Origin: Tupaia tana
Lineage: Eukaryota > Chordata > Mammalia > Scandentia > Tupaiidae
Reading direction: 5' to 3'
Assembly: GCA_026018925.1 (NCBI GenBank)
Contig: JAKSZU010000012.1
Location: 32,482,055-32,546,054 of the forward strand
Length of the DNA: 64,000 nucleotides
A model generated the notes under the pieces. That model was not told the DNA's origin and did no database searches. It worked only from the letters and a program-made list of their open reading frames with translations. Made by a program: the position numbers and the translations under genes. Below, piece by piece: positions 35,623-48,635 of the stretch (position 1 is its first letter; the number at the start of each line of letters is the position of its first letter).

Positions 35623-36214
35623 GAGAAGGCAGCAAGCCTTGCCAAACACCATACAGGCAAAGGTGACTGCAGGGCCTAAAGATGGCCAGTGGAATTCCCG
35701 GGCCCACAGAGGGACCCGTGGATGGTTTTAGGAAACAAATTGGCATTTTTAGACAGAGAAAGGAAAGTCCTGGAATCCCCACAATCCCCCCTTCCTGCCC
35801 TCTTTCCGTAGCAAGGGAAGACGGTTTCCACAAACTCATGAGCTCGACCTCAGCATTTGGAACTGCCCACGGTGGCACTCCCCAGCAGCCTGGAATGGCA
35901 GGGACAAGCAGGTGTGTTGCGAGGGTTCAGGGCAAATGAAGCCCTTCCAGACACCTGGTCTTCGGGGAAGCAATTACTGCACAGATGCCGCCTTCGTCAC
36001 GGCGGTGCCCCTGCCTGCACCCTTTGTCTGTCACTGTGCAGGTTATCAGGCTAGCTGAGGGATGTGACTCACTATGTGAGGACAATGAGAGGTTGGGGAC
36101 AGAGAGAGGCACTGGAGGTAACAGATTCACATAGCTTTAATGATGACCGAATCATGTCAATTCTGCTAACAAATCCTCTAATTCACTCAAAGGTGCCTGC
36201 CGCGGTTGTGAGGT

Positions 36215-36420
36215 GTGCCTCTCCCTGAGAGCCTACTGTGTACCGAGAGCTTCGTGTTCGCTATTGGATCTAATCCTCAGAGATACCTTTCAAGATGGAC
36301 ACTACTCCTTTCTACCTGATGGATAAGGAACTGAGCTCAGGGGGGAGAAGGGACATGCTTAAGGCTCAGGGAGATCATGACCCAGGCACTGCGTGAGCTG
36401 GGGACAAAAGACAAGGAGCT
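36215..36420 (+). repeat. MIR SINE
   Basis: gagcctactgtgtaccgaga, atctaatcctcagagatacc and gataaggaactgagctcagg fit MIR. Confidence 0.5.
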
Positions 36421-37019
36421 CCGCCTAGTGACAGGCAGAAAAGTGAGTGATTTGGATCACGTGGCAAGAGAGGTGTACTATAACCCCTAGGGACACGGGG
36501 AGCTGGGAAGGGCTGAGCAAGGCCCATAACCACTGTACAGCGTGTTGGATGAAGTCTCCTAGTGACACTCCGAAGGACAACCGCCTTTATTCTAAGACTC
36601 ACACAAAATGTATTTCTTTACTTTGAGACCAAAGGGATTAGAAAGTTGTTTTTCCATAGCTGCCATCACTGACTATTTATCAAAAGATTAATGTAAAGCG
36701 CAGCAGTCATAACTAGATCTAGACCTGAACTGCTTGTAAAACAAGGCTGCAGATACACTGGCGGGGGAGGGAGTGGTTAGTGAAGGACGCCAGGAGAACA
36801 CTGGGGGCGGGAGTATCTGTGGAGGAGGAGGAGGGGGAGAAAAGAAAAGGCAGCGAACACAAATCTGTTGACACGGGAGCAGAAATCTTGGTCCTACTTA
36901 AGACCTACACATTTAATTGTACCATCTCCCTAATATCCACAGCAGGGAGAGAGCCAGAGAAAGAAGACCGGCACCTACCCCAGAGCAGAAAGCTTGACAA
37001 AACACACCTGGATTTCAAG

Positions 37020-37050
37020 TCTGTGGTGTGTGCGGTGTATGGTATAGTGT

Positions 37051-37083
<33 letters not shown>

Positions 37084-37563
37084 TGTGGTATGGTGGGTGG
37101 TGTGTGTGTGTATGTGGTGTGTATGTCGTGTGTGTGATGTGTGTATGTGTGAGTGATGTGTGTGTGGTATGTGTGTGTGTGTGTGTGTAGTGTGTGGTGT
37201 GTGGTGTGGTGTGTGTGGTGTGTGTGGGGGTGTGGGGGTGTGCGTGGTGTGTGTGTGCATGTGGTATGTGTGTGTGTATGTGTGTGGTGTGGTGTGTGTA
37301 GTGTGTATGTGTGGTGTGTGTGTAGTGTGTGTGTGGTGTGTGTGTAGTGTGTGTGTGAGTGGTGTGTGTGTGTGTGTGTGTATGTGTGTGGGGTGTGTGT
37401 GTGAGGGTGTGGTGTGTGTGTAGTGTGTGTGTGAGTGGTGTGTGTGTGGGTGTGTGTGTATGTGTGTGGGGTGTGTGTGTGAGGGTGTGCTGTGTGTGTA
37501 TGTGTGTCTGTGGTATGTGTGCGTGTAGTGTGTATGTGTGTATGTGTGTGGTGTGTGTGTGTG
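37020..37563. repeat. GT-rich satellite / compound microsatellite
   Basis: About 540 bp of nearly pure alternating GT with interspersed tgtggtg, tgtatg, gagtgg and gggg variants. Part of it (about 37350-37505) repeats with a period near 77 bp. On the MAP6-sense strand it is CA-rich. Reading frames through it give only Val/Cys or His/Thr runs and are not genes. Confidence 0.9.
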
Positions 37564-37569
37564 ACTATA

Positions 37570-39530
37570 GTCACCACCTCATCATCCCCACCTTTGTCCA
37601 CCAAATCCCAGTTGCTCATACTGTCTCTGTCCTCTCCCTAAAACCCACCTGCCTGGGTCAGAGAACCAGCAGGGACTACTGGGCTGAAGCACCTCCCACC
37701 TTCTCCTGTGCACTCTCACGCTCTTTTCCGATTTTGGTAGCAGGGAAATACTGACTCTACAGAACAAGTCTCATTCTCTGGCCGAGTTTGTGAGCAACTG
37801 GTATTCATTCTTTGGATGTTTGCTAGAATTCACCAGCTAGTCTGTTTTTGTAACTGATTTCATCTAGCACACAGTGATATTCATGAAAGGATACTGAGAT
37901 AGGTCTGTTTCAGTAATTTTATCTTATCTGATACAATAAATTATGAGTATTTTACTTAAATATTTAAAAGAGGCTTTTATTTGATACATCATAGACGACC
38001 ATCGAAGTCCAGACTGGAGGTCAAATTTCAGACTTTATGTGCCAGGACTTAAATTTCATAGTTGTGACCTACTACTCAGTCCTAAAAATAAAGGCATTCA
38101 AATTCCTCTGGGTAAAATTCAGAGACCTAAGCCCTGTACCGAATTCCATCTCCCTGTCTGTGTCCTTCCTAAACTCATTATTCATTAAAATAATCCATAA
38201 CTGCATTTAAAATACAAAATGCTTAACTTACAAAGCCTTCAAAAAAGAGAATGATTTTAACTGTTTAATTAATAACGATTTATGTATTACCTTTAAGAAC
38301 AAATGCTATAATTTACATGTTAAACATATCAGAGGATTTGTTCATCATAAAATCCCACTGTTACCACCCCTGGAGTGATGCCCTGTGATCTGTAGTTAAC
38401 AGGTTCCTTAAGTGACCCTAATGCCGTCGTCAGAGAAATACACTTTGAGAAATATCACTTTCAAGTTATTGGCTCTGTGGACCAAAGATGATGGTCAGAG
38501 GAGCTGGTATTATAGAGTGCCTGGCACTGCCTGGGTGGAAGCTATGGGGGCTGCGTAAGCAGTTTAATTGGAACTACCTTGGAGAGAGTTACAGCTGCGT
38601 AGAACATAACTGTTGGCAGGATTGCAGGCATACCTTCATATCCTGAGTCCCTCTCCCACACGCTCCATTCACTCTCAACAATAACAAAACATGGCCTATG
38701 AGAAAGAGCTTGGGTTTGGAATCCCCATTATGCCATTTACCTGCTGTGTAACTTCAAGAGATGCCCTGCTGAGCCTCCGCTCCCTAGGCTATCAGGTCAG
38801 GATAAATTCACCTATGTTGCTATGGTGATGTAAGGAGTTAGTGAACTACTGTACAGTTTATGCTTAATGGCCCTTTGCCCTTTGTCCATGCCCTTCCATG
38901 CTCATCATATCCTCGAGAGGGGATCATTTAACACAGCAGGAGATAGCACCAATTCACTTCTGCAGCTTCAGTGATGGATGGCTGTCCGGTGGCTATCTTA
39001 GCTAATAGAACTAAAACATGAAAAGGGGAGAAAAAGAGGAAGATTCTAAGGCAGGTGACTAGATGATCGAGTGTTTGCGTTTGAACGTCAGCCTTAACAT
39101 GAGACTAGTGACACTCAGTTGAAGGAGAACACGCTTCTATACCCAGGTGCTTTGATACATTTGGGAGTAAACAGGAGAAAATATCAAAGTCAGGACTAAA
39201 AGGGGATCTTTGAAGAGTGATCATTTCTGCTGTCCCAGGAGATAGGCACTGAGTGTCCAGTCGTGATACAGGGAATAATCCAATTCCATCCAGCAAATAC
39301 CACCTGCAAAGGCATCTTTGGTGTATTTTGCTGTGATGAATACCAAGAATGTAAGTGAGTGAATTTTTAGCAATAGTGAAAGCACCTCTGTGAGCACCAT
39401 TTCTTACTTTAAATCCATTAATTCAATCAACAAAGTCTAGCATTATAAGAGAGTCTCTTTTGAGTCCTTTTATATCTATTTCTTTGTAGGGCTTTGGGAT
39501 TCAATGATGAGCTTTATGACTTGGGAGCAA
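37570..39530. other. Intron 1 AT-rich stretch
   Basis: Contains a possible MER5-like end near 38395-38455 and a MIR-like piece near 38700-38830. No gene seen. Confidence 0.4.
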
Positions 39531-39534
39531 GTTC

Positions 39535-39660
39535 CTTTATTTCACAGAGCCTTCTCATTTAATCCTCACTTCAGCCCTATTCTATTTCCAGGAAAATGGG
39601 GTATAGAAGTTGCCTATCCAAGGTCCCCTAGCTAGACCTGAAGCTCGGGACAGGCTTCCT
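39535..39660 (+). repeat. MIR SINE
   Basis: tttaatcctcacttcagccc, then aaggtccccta and a gaagctcggg motif fit the MIR body. Confidence 0.5.
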
Positions 39661-39900
39661 CTGTGTTTCCTTCCATACTAACTCTGAGGACTTGCCCAAG
39701 GATGACAAGTCAGGTGAGCAAGATGTTTTCCAGTGCTTTACCTATTCAGCTATGGGAGACTATAATGCACCAGAGGGAAGAGTCAATGTCTGTGTTATTC
39801 TCTGTAATTCTCATGCAAAAGCATGTAAAGAAATGTCTCTCAAAAACAGTCACTGGTGAAGCAAGTGACTGTATGAACTGCCTGCAATGTTTCCCTGATT

Positions 39901-40171
39901 ATCTTATTTAAATTTTTTATTTAAATTTTTTAATTTTTTTTTTTAATTTGCTAGAGTATATGTGCACTTGCTAGGGAGAGAGAGAAGTAAAGTGAGAAAG
40001 CACTCCCTATAGGGGATGGTCATGAATTCCTTTCTCCTCCATTTCTCCTTTCGGGATTTGACAAGCCCATGTGGCCAGCATGCTTTTTAAGTTGCTGGGT
40101 CCGTGATTCAAACCACACATTTGACCATGTGGGATCCAGCAGTATCAACCACCACGCCACTGACTAGACCT
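39901..40171 (-). mobile_element. SINE family A with perfect 12-bp TSD
   Basis: Antisense long form. Direct repeats gtttccctgatt at 39889-39900 and 40172-40183. Confidence 0.88.
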
Positions 40172-40289
40172 GTTTCCCTGATTCTTACAAGTAAATGAAT
40201 GTGTTTGTCTTCCTCATTCTTTTATCATAGAATAAATATTCTTCAGTTATCATCACTTTTGCATTGTATGTGTCTGTAATCTTTGGTTT

Positions 40290-41757
40290 CCTTTTTATCC
40301 CTTTATTATTGTTACAATTTCTGATTTACAAATAATTGTTGTACATCTTTGTGGGGCGTAGTATGGTTTTTCAAAGAATGCATACAGTGTGTAATGATCA
40401 AATCAAGGATGTAAACATATTTTCAACACTGAACACTATACTATGTTGGGCACATTAATATTTGTTTTACTAGTTTTGTTTGTTTGCTTTTTATAGGTAT
40501 ATATTAGATTGGCAATGACCATTTTTTACTATATTATGGTACACCTTTCCATAACCTATTTCATTTATGTACATGCATTCTTGTGTCTGTTAATCATTTT
40601 CTCCCAATCTCCCCAAGTTCCCCAACAATGCAGCTTAGAATATCTACCATTACTTTCCCTATTTCTATACCATTGAGTCCTTCAGTTTCTATTGTAAAGT
40701 GCAGACATTTGATGCATGAAAGCAGGGACCTACAGTACTTGTCTTTCATAGCCTGGCTTATTCAACTTAGCATTATATCTTCTTGATTCATCCACTTTGT
40801 CAAATGACAGAATCTCATTGTTCTTTCTGAGTGAGTAGTATTCCATTGTATATATGTACCACTTTTTCTTAACCCATTCATTAGTTGTTGGGCACTTAGG
40901 TTGATTCCATTTCCTAGCTACTATAAATAATGCCACAATAAACATGGATATGCAAGAGACATTTGTTCTTTGAGTAAATACCCAAGAGTAGTATTACTGG
41001 GCCATATGATAGATCTTTTAGTAAATTTTTAAGGAATCTTTATATGGTTTTCCACAATGGCTGCATTAATTTACATTCCCACCAGCAGTGTGTGAGGGCT
41101 CCCTTCTCTCTATAATCTCTCCAGCATTTGTTATTCTTTGTGCTTTTGATAGTAGGTATTCTGACTGGGGTTGGGTTATACCTCATTGTGGTTTTGATTT
41201 GCATTTTCCTTATGATAAGAAGTGTTGAACATTTTTTTCATATGCTTGTTAGCAATTCATATATCTTCCCTTGATAGTTGTGTGTTCAGATCAATTGCCT
41301 GTTTTTAAATTAGCTTATTAGTTTTTTTAAATGGGTATGCTCTTTGAATCCCTCATATATTTTGGCTATCGCTCCCCTATCAGAAGTGTGGTTTGTAAAT
41401 ATTTTCTCCCATTCTGTGGGTTGTCTCTTTATTTATTGTTTTCTTTGCCATGCAGAGAGTTTTTGTATTGAGGTAACCTTATCTATTTTCTGTGTTGTTG
41501 TCTGTTCTTTAAGGGTCTATCTAAGTAATTTGTCTGAAATCACAGAAAACCCCCATATCATCAAATCAATACTTTGCAAAAAGAATAAAGTTGGAGGTGT
41601 CTCACTACCTGACTTCAAAATATATACATATAATAACCCAAAACAGCATAGTACTATCACAAAAAACAGGCACATAGACCAAAGGAATGGAATAGATAAT
41701 CCAGAAATAAGCCCAACAACACACAGCCAACTGATTTTTGACAAAAGTACAAGGCTG
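40290..41757 (-). mobile_element. L1 3' end with 5' inversion
   Basis: 40290-41540 is antisense L1 3' UTR and ORF2 C-terminal region (tgtaatgatcaaatcaagga; agtattccattgtatatatg; tcattgtggttttgatttgc). From about 41541 to 41757 the orientation switches to sense ORF2 (aaagttggaggtgtctcact, catagaccaaaggaatggaa). The two parts come from neighbouring ORF2 regions with a gap between them. This arrangement is typical of twin-primed L1 insertion. Heavily mutated; the strand given is that of the larger part. Confidence 0.8.
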
Positions 41758-41759
41758 TT

Positions 41760-42175
41760 AGGGACAGCCTCTCTGATATTTGAGCAGAGACCTGAAGAAG
41801 TAAGCCTTGTGGCTAACAGGGTTTGGGGGTGGTGGGGGGGGGGGAGTGCTCCAGGCAGGCTGCAAAGACCCTGAGACAGGAACAGTGTTTGAAAAGTGTA
41901 AGGAAGCCAGGGAGGCTGGACTGCAGCCAACAGAGTAGAGCAGGGTAGAGCTGTACTCAGAGAAGAGAGGACCTCATCCATCAGAGAGAGGGATGTGGTT
42001 TATTCTGAGTGCAGTGGGGAGCCCCAGCGGATCTAAGCAGCCCTGACCTACTTCTGTGAGGCACAGTTTGACTCTTGGTTTAGGTGTACTCCAGCAGCTG
42101 TGTTCAAAACAGACACCATTTGGGCAAGGGAGAGGTAGAGGGACCAGTTTGAAGACTATGGACATCAATAATCAA
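41760..42175 (+). repeat. Unassigned mammalian repeat, copy 4
   Basis: Best-preserved copy: gatatttgagcagagacctg, aagaccctgagacaggaaca, aggaagccagggaggctgga, ttctgagtgcagtggggagc. It starts where the inverted L1 segment ends. Confidence 0.55.
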
Positions 42176-42179
42176 GATA

Positions 42180-43980
42180 AGAGGTTACGGGGGTAGTGTG
42201 TCCCTATCACCAGCTTGGCAGAAGAGACTCTGAGGAAAGCTACTTGAGGAATTAATGAATAATATTACACAGGATATATGTAAAGACACATAAATAGAAG
42301 ATTTATTCTTGCTTATGAAATGGGGATAGGGGCAAATATGACAAAGACTTGAGTTCAATCTTTTTGATATGAATTCACCAAAGATGGCAGACAGAGGGCT
42401 TTTCACAGCCAAGGGGTGATGAAAGAAGATTCCCAAAGACCCCAGGACAGTGGTCTGTCTCTGGAGGAAGGGAGCACGACAGTGCACTGCAGGCAGTGAA
42501 GCCAGTCCATGAGGGCCAGGCCAGATGCAGCTGGACAGAACAGAGGCTCTGTCTCCAGGGCCTTCCAACTTGTCTTCAGTGAAAAAGTCTTTTGGTGCTG
42601 GCCCTGGAGACCAACACCTGGGTTACGTGTCTCTTTGTCAGGGTGTGTGTCTTCTGCAGCTTTGATGAAGCCCTGTGCCCCCACCCTGCCATCTCCCATC
42701 TCCACCAGGACCAGGGGAGCAGTGGGGTATGAAGCTGTTCTTTCTGCTTTGCTGGAACTCTCAGAGCACCTGCAGTTATTTGGAAATGGGCTCTTCGATC
42801 AAGCAAAACTTGGGTCCTTTAGTGAAACATGTATTGATTGAGAGAGATGATAACACTTTCCAACACGCTGTGCAGGAAAACTCTCTTGTAATGAGCGCTT
42901 AAGGGAAAACTGGACTTGTCATTTGTAATCCTGTGGTTGTAAAGAGATGCCCTTTTACTATTCTTCAGTTGAGCTTTCTCATACCACATTACTAATAAGG
43001 TAATTACCAACATAATCATCACGTGTAATTACCAAGGGAGTGGGAAGGAACACATGGGGTGGCACGGGCGGCCAGGACGTGGGTTGTTCAGGGACAGCTC
43101 TGTTAAGAATGATCTCAGGAAAGTCAGTAAACTGCATGTCGATCAGCTTGCAGAACGGGAGCTCCGCTGCCAGGGTCCTGGAAGAAGAACTGGTGAGGAA
43201 GTGAAGGAGCCGCCTTTACCTCCCTCAAGGGCTCAGCATCTTCCCAGAGGCAGCCTGTCTGGGAATACAGGAGCCTCTGAAGGCAGTCAGAGCCAGCCTG
43301 GAGTCCCACCCTCACCTGCCTCTATGAAACCTCAGGTGGCAACCGAGCATGTCTGAGCCTCAGCTTATTAAAGAGTGATGGGGAAGTGGTCAGCTGTGAG
43401 GACTAGAAATGCCAATGCCCAGGTAAATCCAGGGTTTCTGGAGCTCACCAAATGCCAGTGTCCTCAACCCCTCCAGGCACCCCCAGTGCCCAGGGCACCT
43501 GCCTTCCCAAAGCCCCACTGGGAAAGACCGAAGGATTTAGCAATTATTCGATGACTTTTACTCATATCTTTTCCCTTGAAACTGCCAAAAATACTGTGTT
43601 AGTCTGCCAGTTCATATTTTTAAAAATCTTAGATTAAAAATAGAAACCCCCGAGGATAAATACGGAATTGAAACTGCACAGCTGCATCGGCAGCCAAACT
43701 GTGCCTCGAGACTGCACACAGCCGGAGTCTCTCCCTGCTTCCCGAGTCACACCAAAACATCTGTAATATCAGCTTCCACAGAAGCTGCTGAAGAAAGCCT
43801 GAGCCGCAGGAGGCAGGGCCTCAGGGAGGTGTCTCTGCTGCTGTTTGAGGGTCAACACCTCGCTCAGTGTTGCTCTGTAGGATGGCCATCCCAAACATAA
43901 TTCCTGTTGAAGGAGCTAAGGTATACAAGACACTGACTGACACTGAAGACCAATGGTTGTATAGTAAATATGTAAACATC
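42180..43980. other. Intron 1 stretch with nothing recognised
   Basis: No repeat or gene recognised. A few open frames near 100-127 codons lack motifs. Confidence 0.4.
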
Positions 43981-43984
43981 TCTT

Positions 43985-44170
43985 TAAGGTTGGCTTGTAG
44001 CCTACTCGTTAGGGAAGCCCAATCCCACAAGGCCAACCATTCAGTTCGAATTTCTGGCCCTGGCAGCTTGAAGAACACACCTGTTATGTATATATTTGAG
44101 CCCAAAATCCCAACAGGATGGAGAAATGGAGAAAGGATTACAGTGTGATCATGCCCCATGGGGGCGGGGT

Positions 44171-44207
<37 letters not shown>

Positions 44208-44244
44208 CGAGTATATACATCCTTTGGCAATTAAAAGAAAAATC
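43985..44244 (+). mobile_element. SINE family A, old subfamily
   Basis: Carries cccaaaatcccaacaggatg and a long (TC)n stretch at 44176-44205. Probable direct repeat atctcttta on both sides. Confidence 0.78.
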
Positions 44245-44451
44245 TCTTTACATGCATGGTGTTTACCCTTTAGGATCTAGAATGTGCCTAACATTATTTT
44301 CTCTAGACTGGTCTCTGACTCTAGTGTTCCTGAAATCACCTAGGGTGGAAGTGAAGGGCTTGTTAAAATGAAGCCTGCGGGGCCCTCCCCATGGTCTGAT
44401 TCTGGGTCCTGGCACTCTGGCTGATCTCGATGCAGTTCCGCACTGCGCGTG

Positions 44452-44724
44452 GTAAGCCAGAGATGGTATAGCGTTTACCTCACTGGAGCCCTCACATGGC
44501 TGACTGCAGCTCGAGTTCTGGACCTGGCGACTTTAAACTTACGCTGGTATGTGTGCGAGCGAGCCCAAAATCCCAGGAGGAGAATGCAGAAGGGAGTGCA
44601 GCTTGGCCACCCCCCCCCCCCAGGGGGTGATTTCTCACTTTCTGTCTCACTGTCTCTATGTCTCTCTCTCTCTCCGGCAAGTACCCATGCCCTTTCAAAA
44701 AAAAACTCTCCAAAAAATAAACAA
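44452..44724 (+). mobile_element. SINE family A
   Basis: Long form (agccagagatggtatagcgt ... ctcgagttctggacctggcg) with a C run at about 44611-44622. Confidence 0.82.
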
Positions 44725-44729
44725 GTAAG

Positions 44730-46160
44730 AGTGCTGAGCTTAGTCCCCTCACTAGCTGGCTAGGAGCGTTTCTTCCTTTTCTCCTGTGTCAGAACGAGCA
44801 TTCTTGAAGGAATTTCTTTCCTCTAAACATCCAAAGCATGCTTTCCTTTTGCTACACACAGCTTCCTGCCTCACACAATGCTAGCAGGAAGCACCTGCCT
44901 TGCCTCTGTGCGAAGCTATAGTTTGGCAACTGGGGCTGGCCCTGGGAAATGCCTTCTACTCCAGGGCTAGCCAGTTCCTAGAGCTGGTAAACAACGTGCC
45001 TGTGATGGTGACTTTCCTGTGCAAACCCCAGCAAATCCCAAGTCCAGTCCCCAATCATCCCTTTTATCAGGTCAACAGGGTTCTCATGCTTGGGCTGCCA
45101 CTTCCTGCCTATCCACCCCAGGGCCAGGTACTCTGGACCGGCCTCCATGCCCCAGAGCCCACCACAACTATCCAAATTAGCCAACCTTATACTGGCCCAG
45201 CCTGCTTGCCCTGCCTTGCTCACTCCTTCCGGCAAAAGCCACCTGAGGCTCCTGCCCCTTCCCCTTCACTTCTGACCAGCCTGGTGCTTCCCCTTGTGGC
45301 CCTGCAAGGCCTGGTGCTCCTCTGAGAAATGGGGGAACCACATTTTCAACTGCAGTTAGCCCCTGATCCATGGCCTGGCCACATCTGAATAACAACAAAA
45401 CCTACATTTTAAATAGCCTCCCAGGACAAATCCCTCCTCCCCTTTGAACAGCTGTCTGATCCGCTAGCTCGAGGTCTTGTTCACTGCAGGTATTCAAAAA
45501 ATATTTGTTGAGGTAATTCAAAAAGTTATTCAAGAAGCTTAAAGGAAGCCTTCCATCAGTGATTTTGTGCATGTTTGTGGTTAGAATTTTAAATCAGTTT
45601 TCAACTGCTCCAGACTTACATTTTCTCATGTGAAATATAAAGGTGAATGGTGGACCATACAGAATGGTTTGGGTATGAAGGCTCCCTTCAGTCACGCAAG
45701 AGCAGCATTTACTGACACCAAGTTGAAAGTCACTGTTGGTGTCTCCTATTTTGCCAGACAGTAATGGACTCAAAAGTAAACATCGAAATGGACAGAAATA
45801 CTTAAATATTAAATATTTAATATTATATCCAATAAAAGAAACCCAGCTATTTATAGGAGCTTGAGTGCACTAATTCTAGTGTTTCTGTGATGGGAAGTGA
45901 GATACGTGAGCAGGCAAAACAAAAAGGTGGAGCTGGAAGTTCTTGTAAGAGGCAAAGAGCATGAGATGAGGAGTCCAGGAGAAGAGCACGAGTCAGGAGT
46001 CCAAAAAGACTTGGACGCAAACTCCCTGCTCTGAGAGCTGCCTCTGGGTGTCAGCCTCAGACATCGCATCTATAGTATGGGAGAGCAAGACAAATGACCT
46101 ATGTCACTCCTCTTGGTCACCAAACAACCAGTGGATCAAAATCATGGCTTCAAATTGAAG
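44730..46160. other. Intron 1 stretch, mostly unrecognised
   Basis: 45505-45840 is AT-rich with a gaggtaattcaaaaagttat start that might be a mariner relic, but no matching end was found. The GC-rich part (44900-45400) shows no gene. Confidence 0.35.
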
Positions 46161-46164
46161 CTGT

Positions 46165-46235
46165 TGCTTAAGAAAAGAAGGAAGAAGAGAAGGAAAGAAG
46201 GGAAGGAGAGAAGGGATAGAAGGAGGGGGAGTATG
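46165..46235 (+). repeat. Purine-rich GGAA/GAAG simple repeat
   Basis: Seventy bases of almost pure A and G, with GAAGG and GGAGA units. Confidence 0.7.
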
Positions 46236-46254
46236 ACATTCATCATCATGTTTT

Positions 46255-46370
46255 AAATTGATGGTGGTGAGTAACTGAAAACAAGTGAGATGTCCAATAA
46301 TAGGGGATCAATTGAATAATATGTGCTATATCCGTGGTAGGCAATCATTTAGATTATATAAATAAAGAGT
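46255..46370. mobile_element. Possible old L1 fragment
   Basis: A short stretch reading aagtgagatgtccaataata then ggatcaattgaataatatg resembles an eroded L1 ORF2 C-terminal segment. Too short and diverged for more. Confidence 0.3.
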
Positions 46371-46827
46371 TTGCAATGCCTTGGGGAAAGCTGAAGCATA
46401 CTAAGGTGGCCTGATCGAGGCCTGCCTGGACCAGCACTCTTCTAAACTCTCCTCACACATCTCTCTGGCCCTCCTATGGCTCTCATGGTGGCCGTTATCA
46501 TCCCCATGATGTGTCCTGCTCTGGATCTCATAGGACTAAACAATGCATCAGTGGGAAGACATCCTAACTGAACTGGCATCTTGGTCTTACCTTCAGGTAA
46601 TGCCCACTTTCCCCAAAATTGTGGCCACCAAGATTCAGTGCCCCTCGGTGGCATGCTCCTCCCCACCTCCTCCACTATTAGCCCTATTGCTCTTGGGGTA
46701 ACTGGAACAATAAAGTCACTGGGTGTTGTACCCCAAAATTTTAATGTTTAAATTAAGGAGAAATTATCCCAATGCCCAATTCTTACCCTATTATGTCACA
46801 TTTCAGGCTCAATATAACATTTTAAAT

Positions 46828-47037
46828 CTTTTTCTTTTTTTTCAATTTGCTGGAAGGCATGTGTGCCCACCAGAGAGAGGGAGAAGGAGAAAAACTCCCC
46901 CTCCAGATGGGCATATTCATATAGCAACCCCTTCCTCCCCATTTCTCTATTCTGTTGGGATTTGGGACATGCACACACACACACACACATGCACACACAC
47001 ACGCACCCAGCATGTTTTCAAGCCAGCAGGCCCCAGG
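46828..47037 (-). mobile_element. SINE family A, 5' truncated, with CA expansion
   Basis: Antisense; the part corresponding to gtgtgtgcatgc in the body has grown into a CA microsatellite at about 46972-47005. Confidence 0.72.
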
Positions 47038-48109
47038 ATGGCCTTTTCAGAAATAGCTATGCCAAACAATCTCTAATTTCTTTCTCCCTGTTGGAAACAT
47101 TTTGCATAAGACCTTAACAAACTTGTTTAAATACACAATTTAAAAACTAGAAATGAAATGACTAGAATAAGGGGTTCTGGCTAAGATATGCAACAGCACT
47201 CACTTAGAAATATCCATTTGGGACCAATTTGTCATTGGGTCTCAACCATTAGATGTTGACCTGGCTGATTCAGGTATAAACACAGAAGCCATTTCACTAT
47301 AAATCCCATGCTTTTTTTCTTAAAGCTAAGTTCATGACTCAAAATAACTTTTTTAGGGAAAAAAAAAATTGAACTGGAAATTTGCGATTGCAACCTTATA
47401 AAAATATGCATAGCAAACAAAAGAATCAACACAAAAATGAAAGCATCTGCTTAGGATTGGTGGGATTTGAGGTGTTCACAATTTTCTTTTAAAAATATAA
47501 ATAAAATGTTCTTCTTTTCCTTCCTCTGCACTTCTTTTCTTACGCTGTACTGTTAAAGGAGGGAGGAACAGGGAGCAGGAAGGAGAGAGAGTTAGAGACA
47601 GAGATGGCAAGAAATTACTGCTCACATTGCTTGTAGTGACCCTCCTGGCATGGCTGTGAGTGTCCCTGCAGTTGCCTGAGGTTTGCTCTGGTGTCCAAAT
47701 GTTGGCTCCATTGTGCTTCTGCCCACCCTGGCCTCACAGCTGTCCACCTCTCACTCCATCGAACACGCGTGAGTCTGTCACTTTCAGTTCTGCCTGATTT
47801 CCATCCTCCCCTCTGGCTGTCGGCCAAAGAGTCCTCTTGGCAACCTCTATGTCGGTTCCCATGGATACCCCTGACTCCCAGACGGTCCGATGCTCAGAGC
47901 AGATGGTTGTTGGCACTGGGCAGGGAGCAGGCTGGGGGGCATCTGAGTTATCCAGCATCCTGCGTCTTTCTGTTTATTCCCACTGTCAACACACTATGCA
48001 AACTACACACACACACGTGCACACACACACACATATAAACACATGTCTTTGCCTAGATCATGCTAGGTTCTGGCCCTGACAAAAAACCTGTGATGTTCCA
48101 AATGTCATA

Positions 48110-48205
48110 ATAATACAACAACAATTGCTAACATTTGTGGAACACCTAGTGTCTGCCAGACATTGACCTACATGCTTTGCATATAAGGGGAAGGAAACGG
48201 TTTAC
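48110..48205 (+). repeat. MIR fragment
   Basis: gtggaacacctagtgtctgc and acctacatgctttgcatata fit the central MIR segment. Confidence 0.4.
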
Positions 48206-48289
48206 TAGGCAAGGTTAAGGAGTTCTGTTTTTCTGACCCAATTCAAACACAACTGTGTGGGACCAAGGCTTTTTTTGGATTAGTATGGA

Positions 48290-48445
48290 CTGTTCTTGTG
48301 CACAAAAATAACCTCAGAAGCATATTCAAATTTCTGGTTTCTGATCCAACCTTAGAAATTCCAAATTAAGAAGGCTCGAGGTTTAGAAGTCTGGGACCAG
48401 GAATTTGCCCTGGAAACAAACACTCCATATGATTCCAGTGCAGGT
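48290..48445 (+). mobile_element. Second MER5A-like relic
   Basis: Lies just before the better-preserved MER5A copy. Motifs cctcagaagcatattcaaa, tttctggtttctgatccaac and aatttgccctggaaacaaac follow the same element more distantly. Confidence 0.4.
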
Positions 48446-48479
48446 GGCTGGACCACTTGGGAGAAAGGCCGCTTTCAAC

Positions 48480-48635
48480 TCAGAGACTCCCAGACTTTAG
48501 AATGTCCCTGGGGCCTTGTTAAAATGCAGTCTGTTTCGGCCACCAGGGTAGGACCTGGGTTCTGCATTTCTACTAAGTTCCCAGGCAAGGGGAATGCTGT
48601 AGGTTCATGGACCATACTTTAAGTAGCAGGAACCA
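48480..48635 (+). mobile_element. MER5A-like hAT relic
   Basis: Contains ggccttgttaaaatgcagtc, gttctgcatttctactaagt and atggaccatactttaagtag, in the order of the MER5A consensus. Confidence 0.65.

Noticed and set aside
36975-37619. 214-codon minus-strand His/Thr-rich frame and plus-strand Val/Cys frames
   Set aside because: These are translations of the GT satellite, not proteins.
41344-41874. 176-codon plus-strand frame
   Set aside because: It runs through antisense and then sense L1 sequence and into another repeat.
45505-45840. Mariner-like element starting gaggtaattcaaaaagtt
   Set aside because: No matching inverted terminus found; left as unassigned AT-rich DNA.
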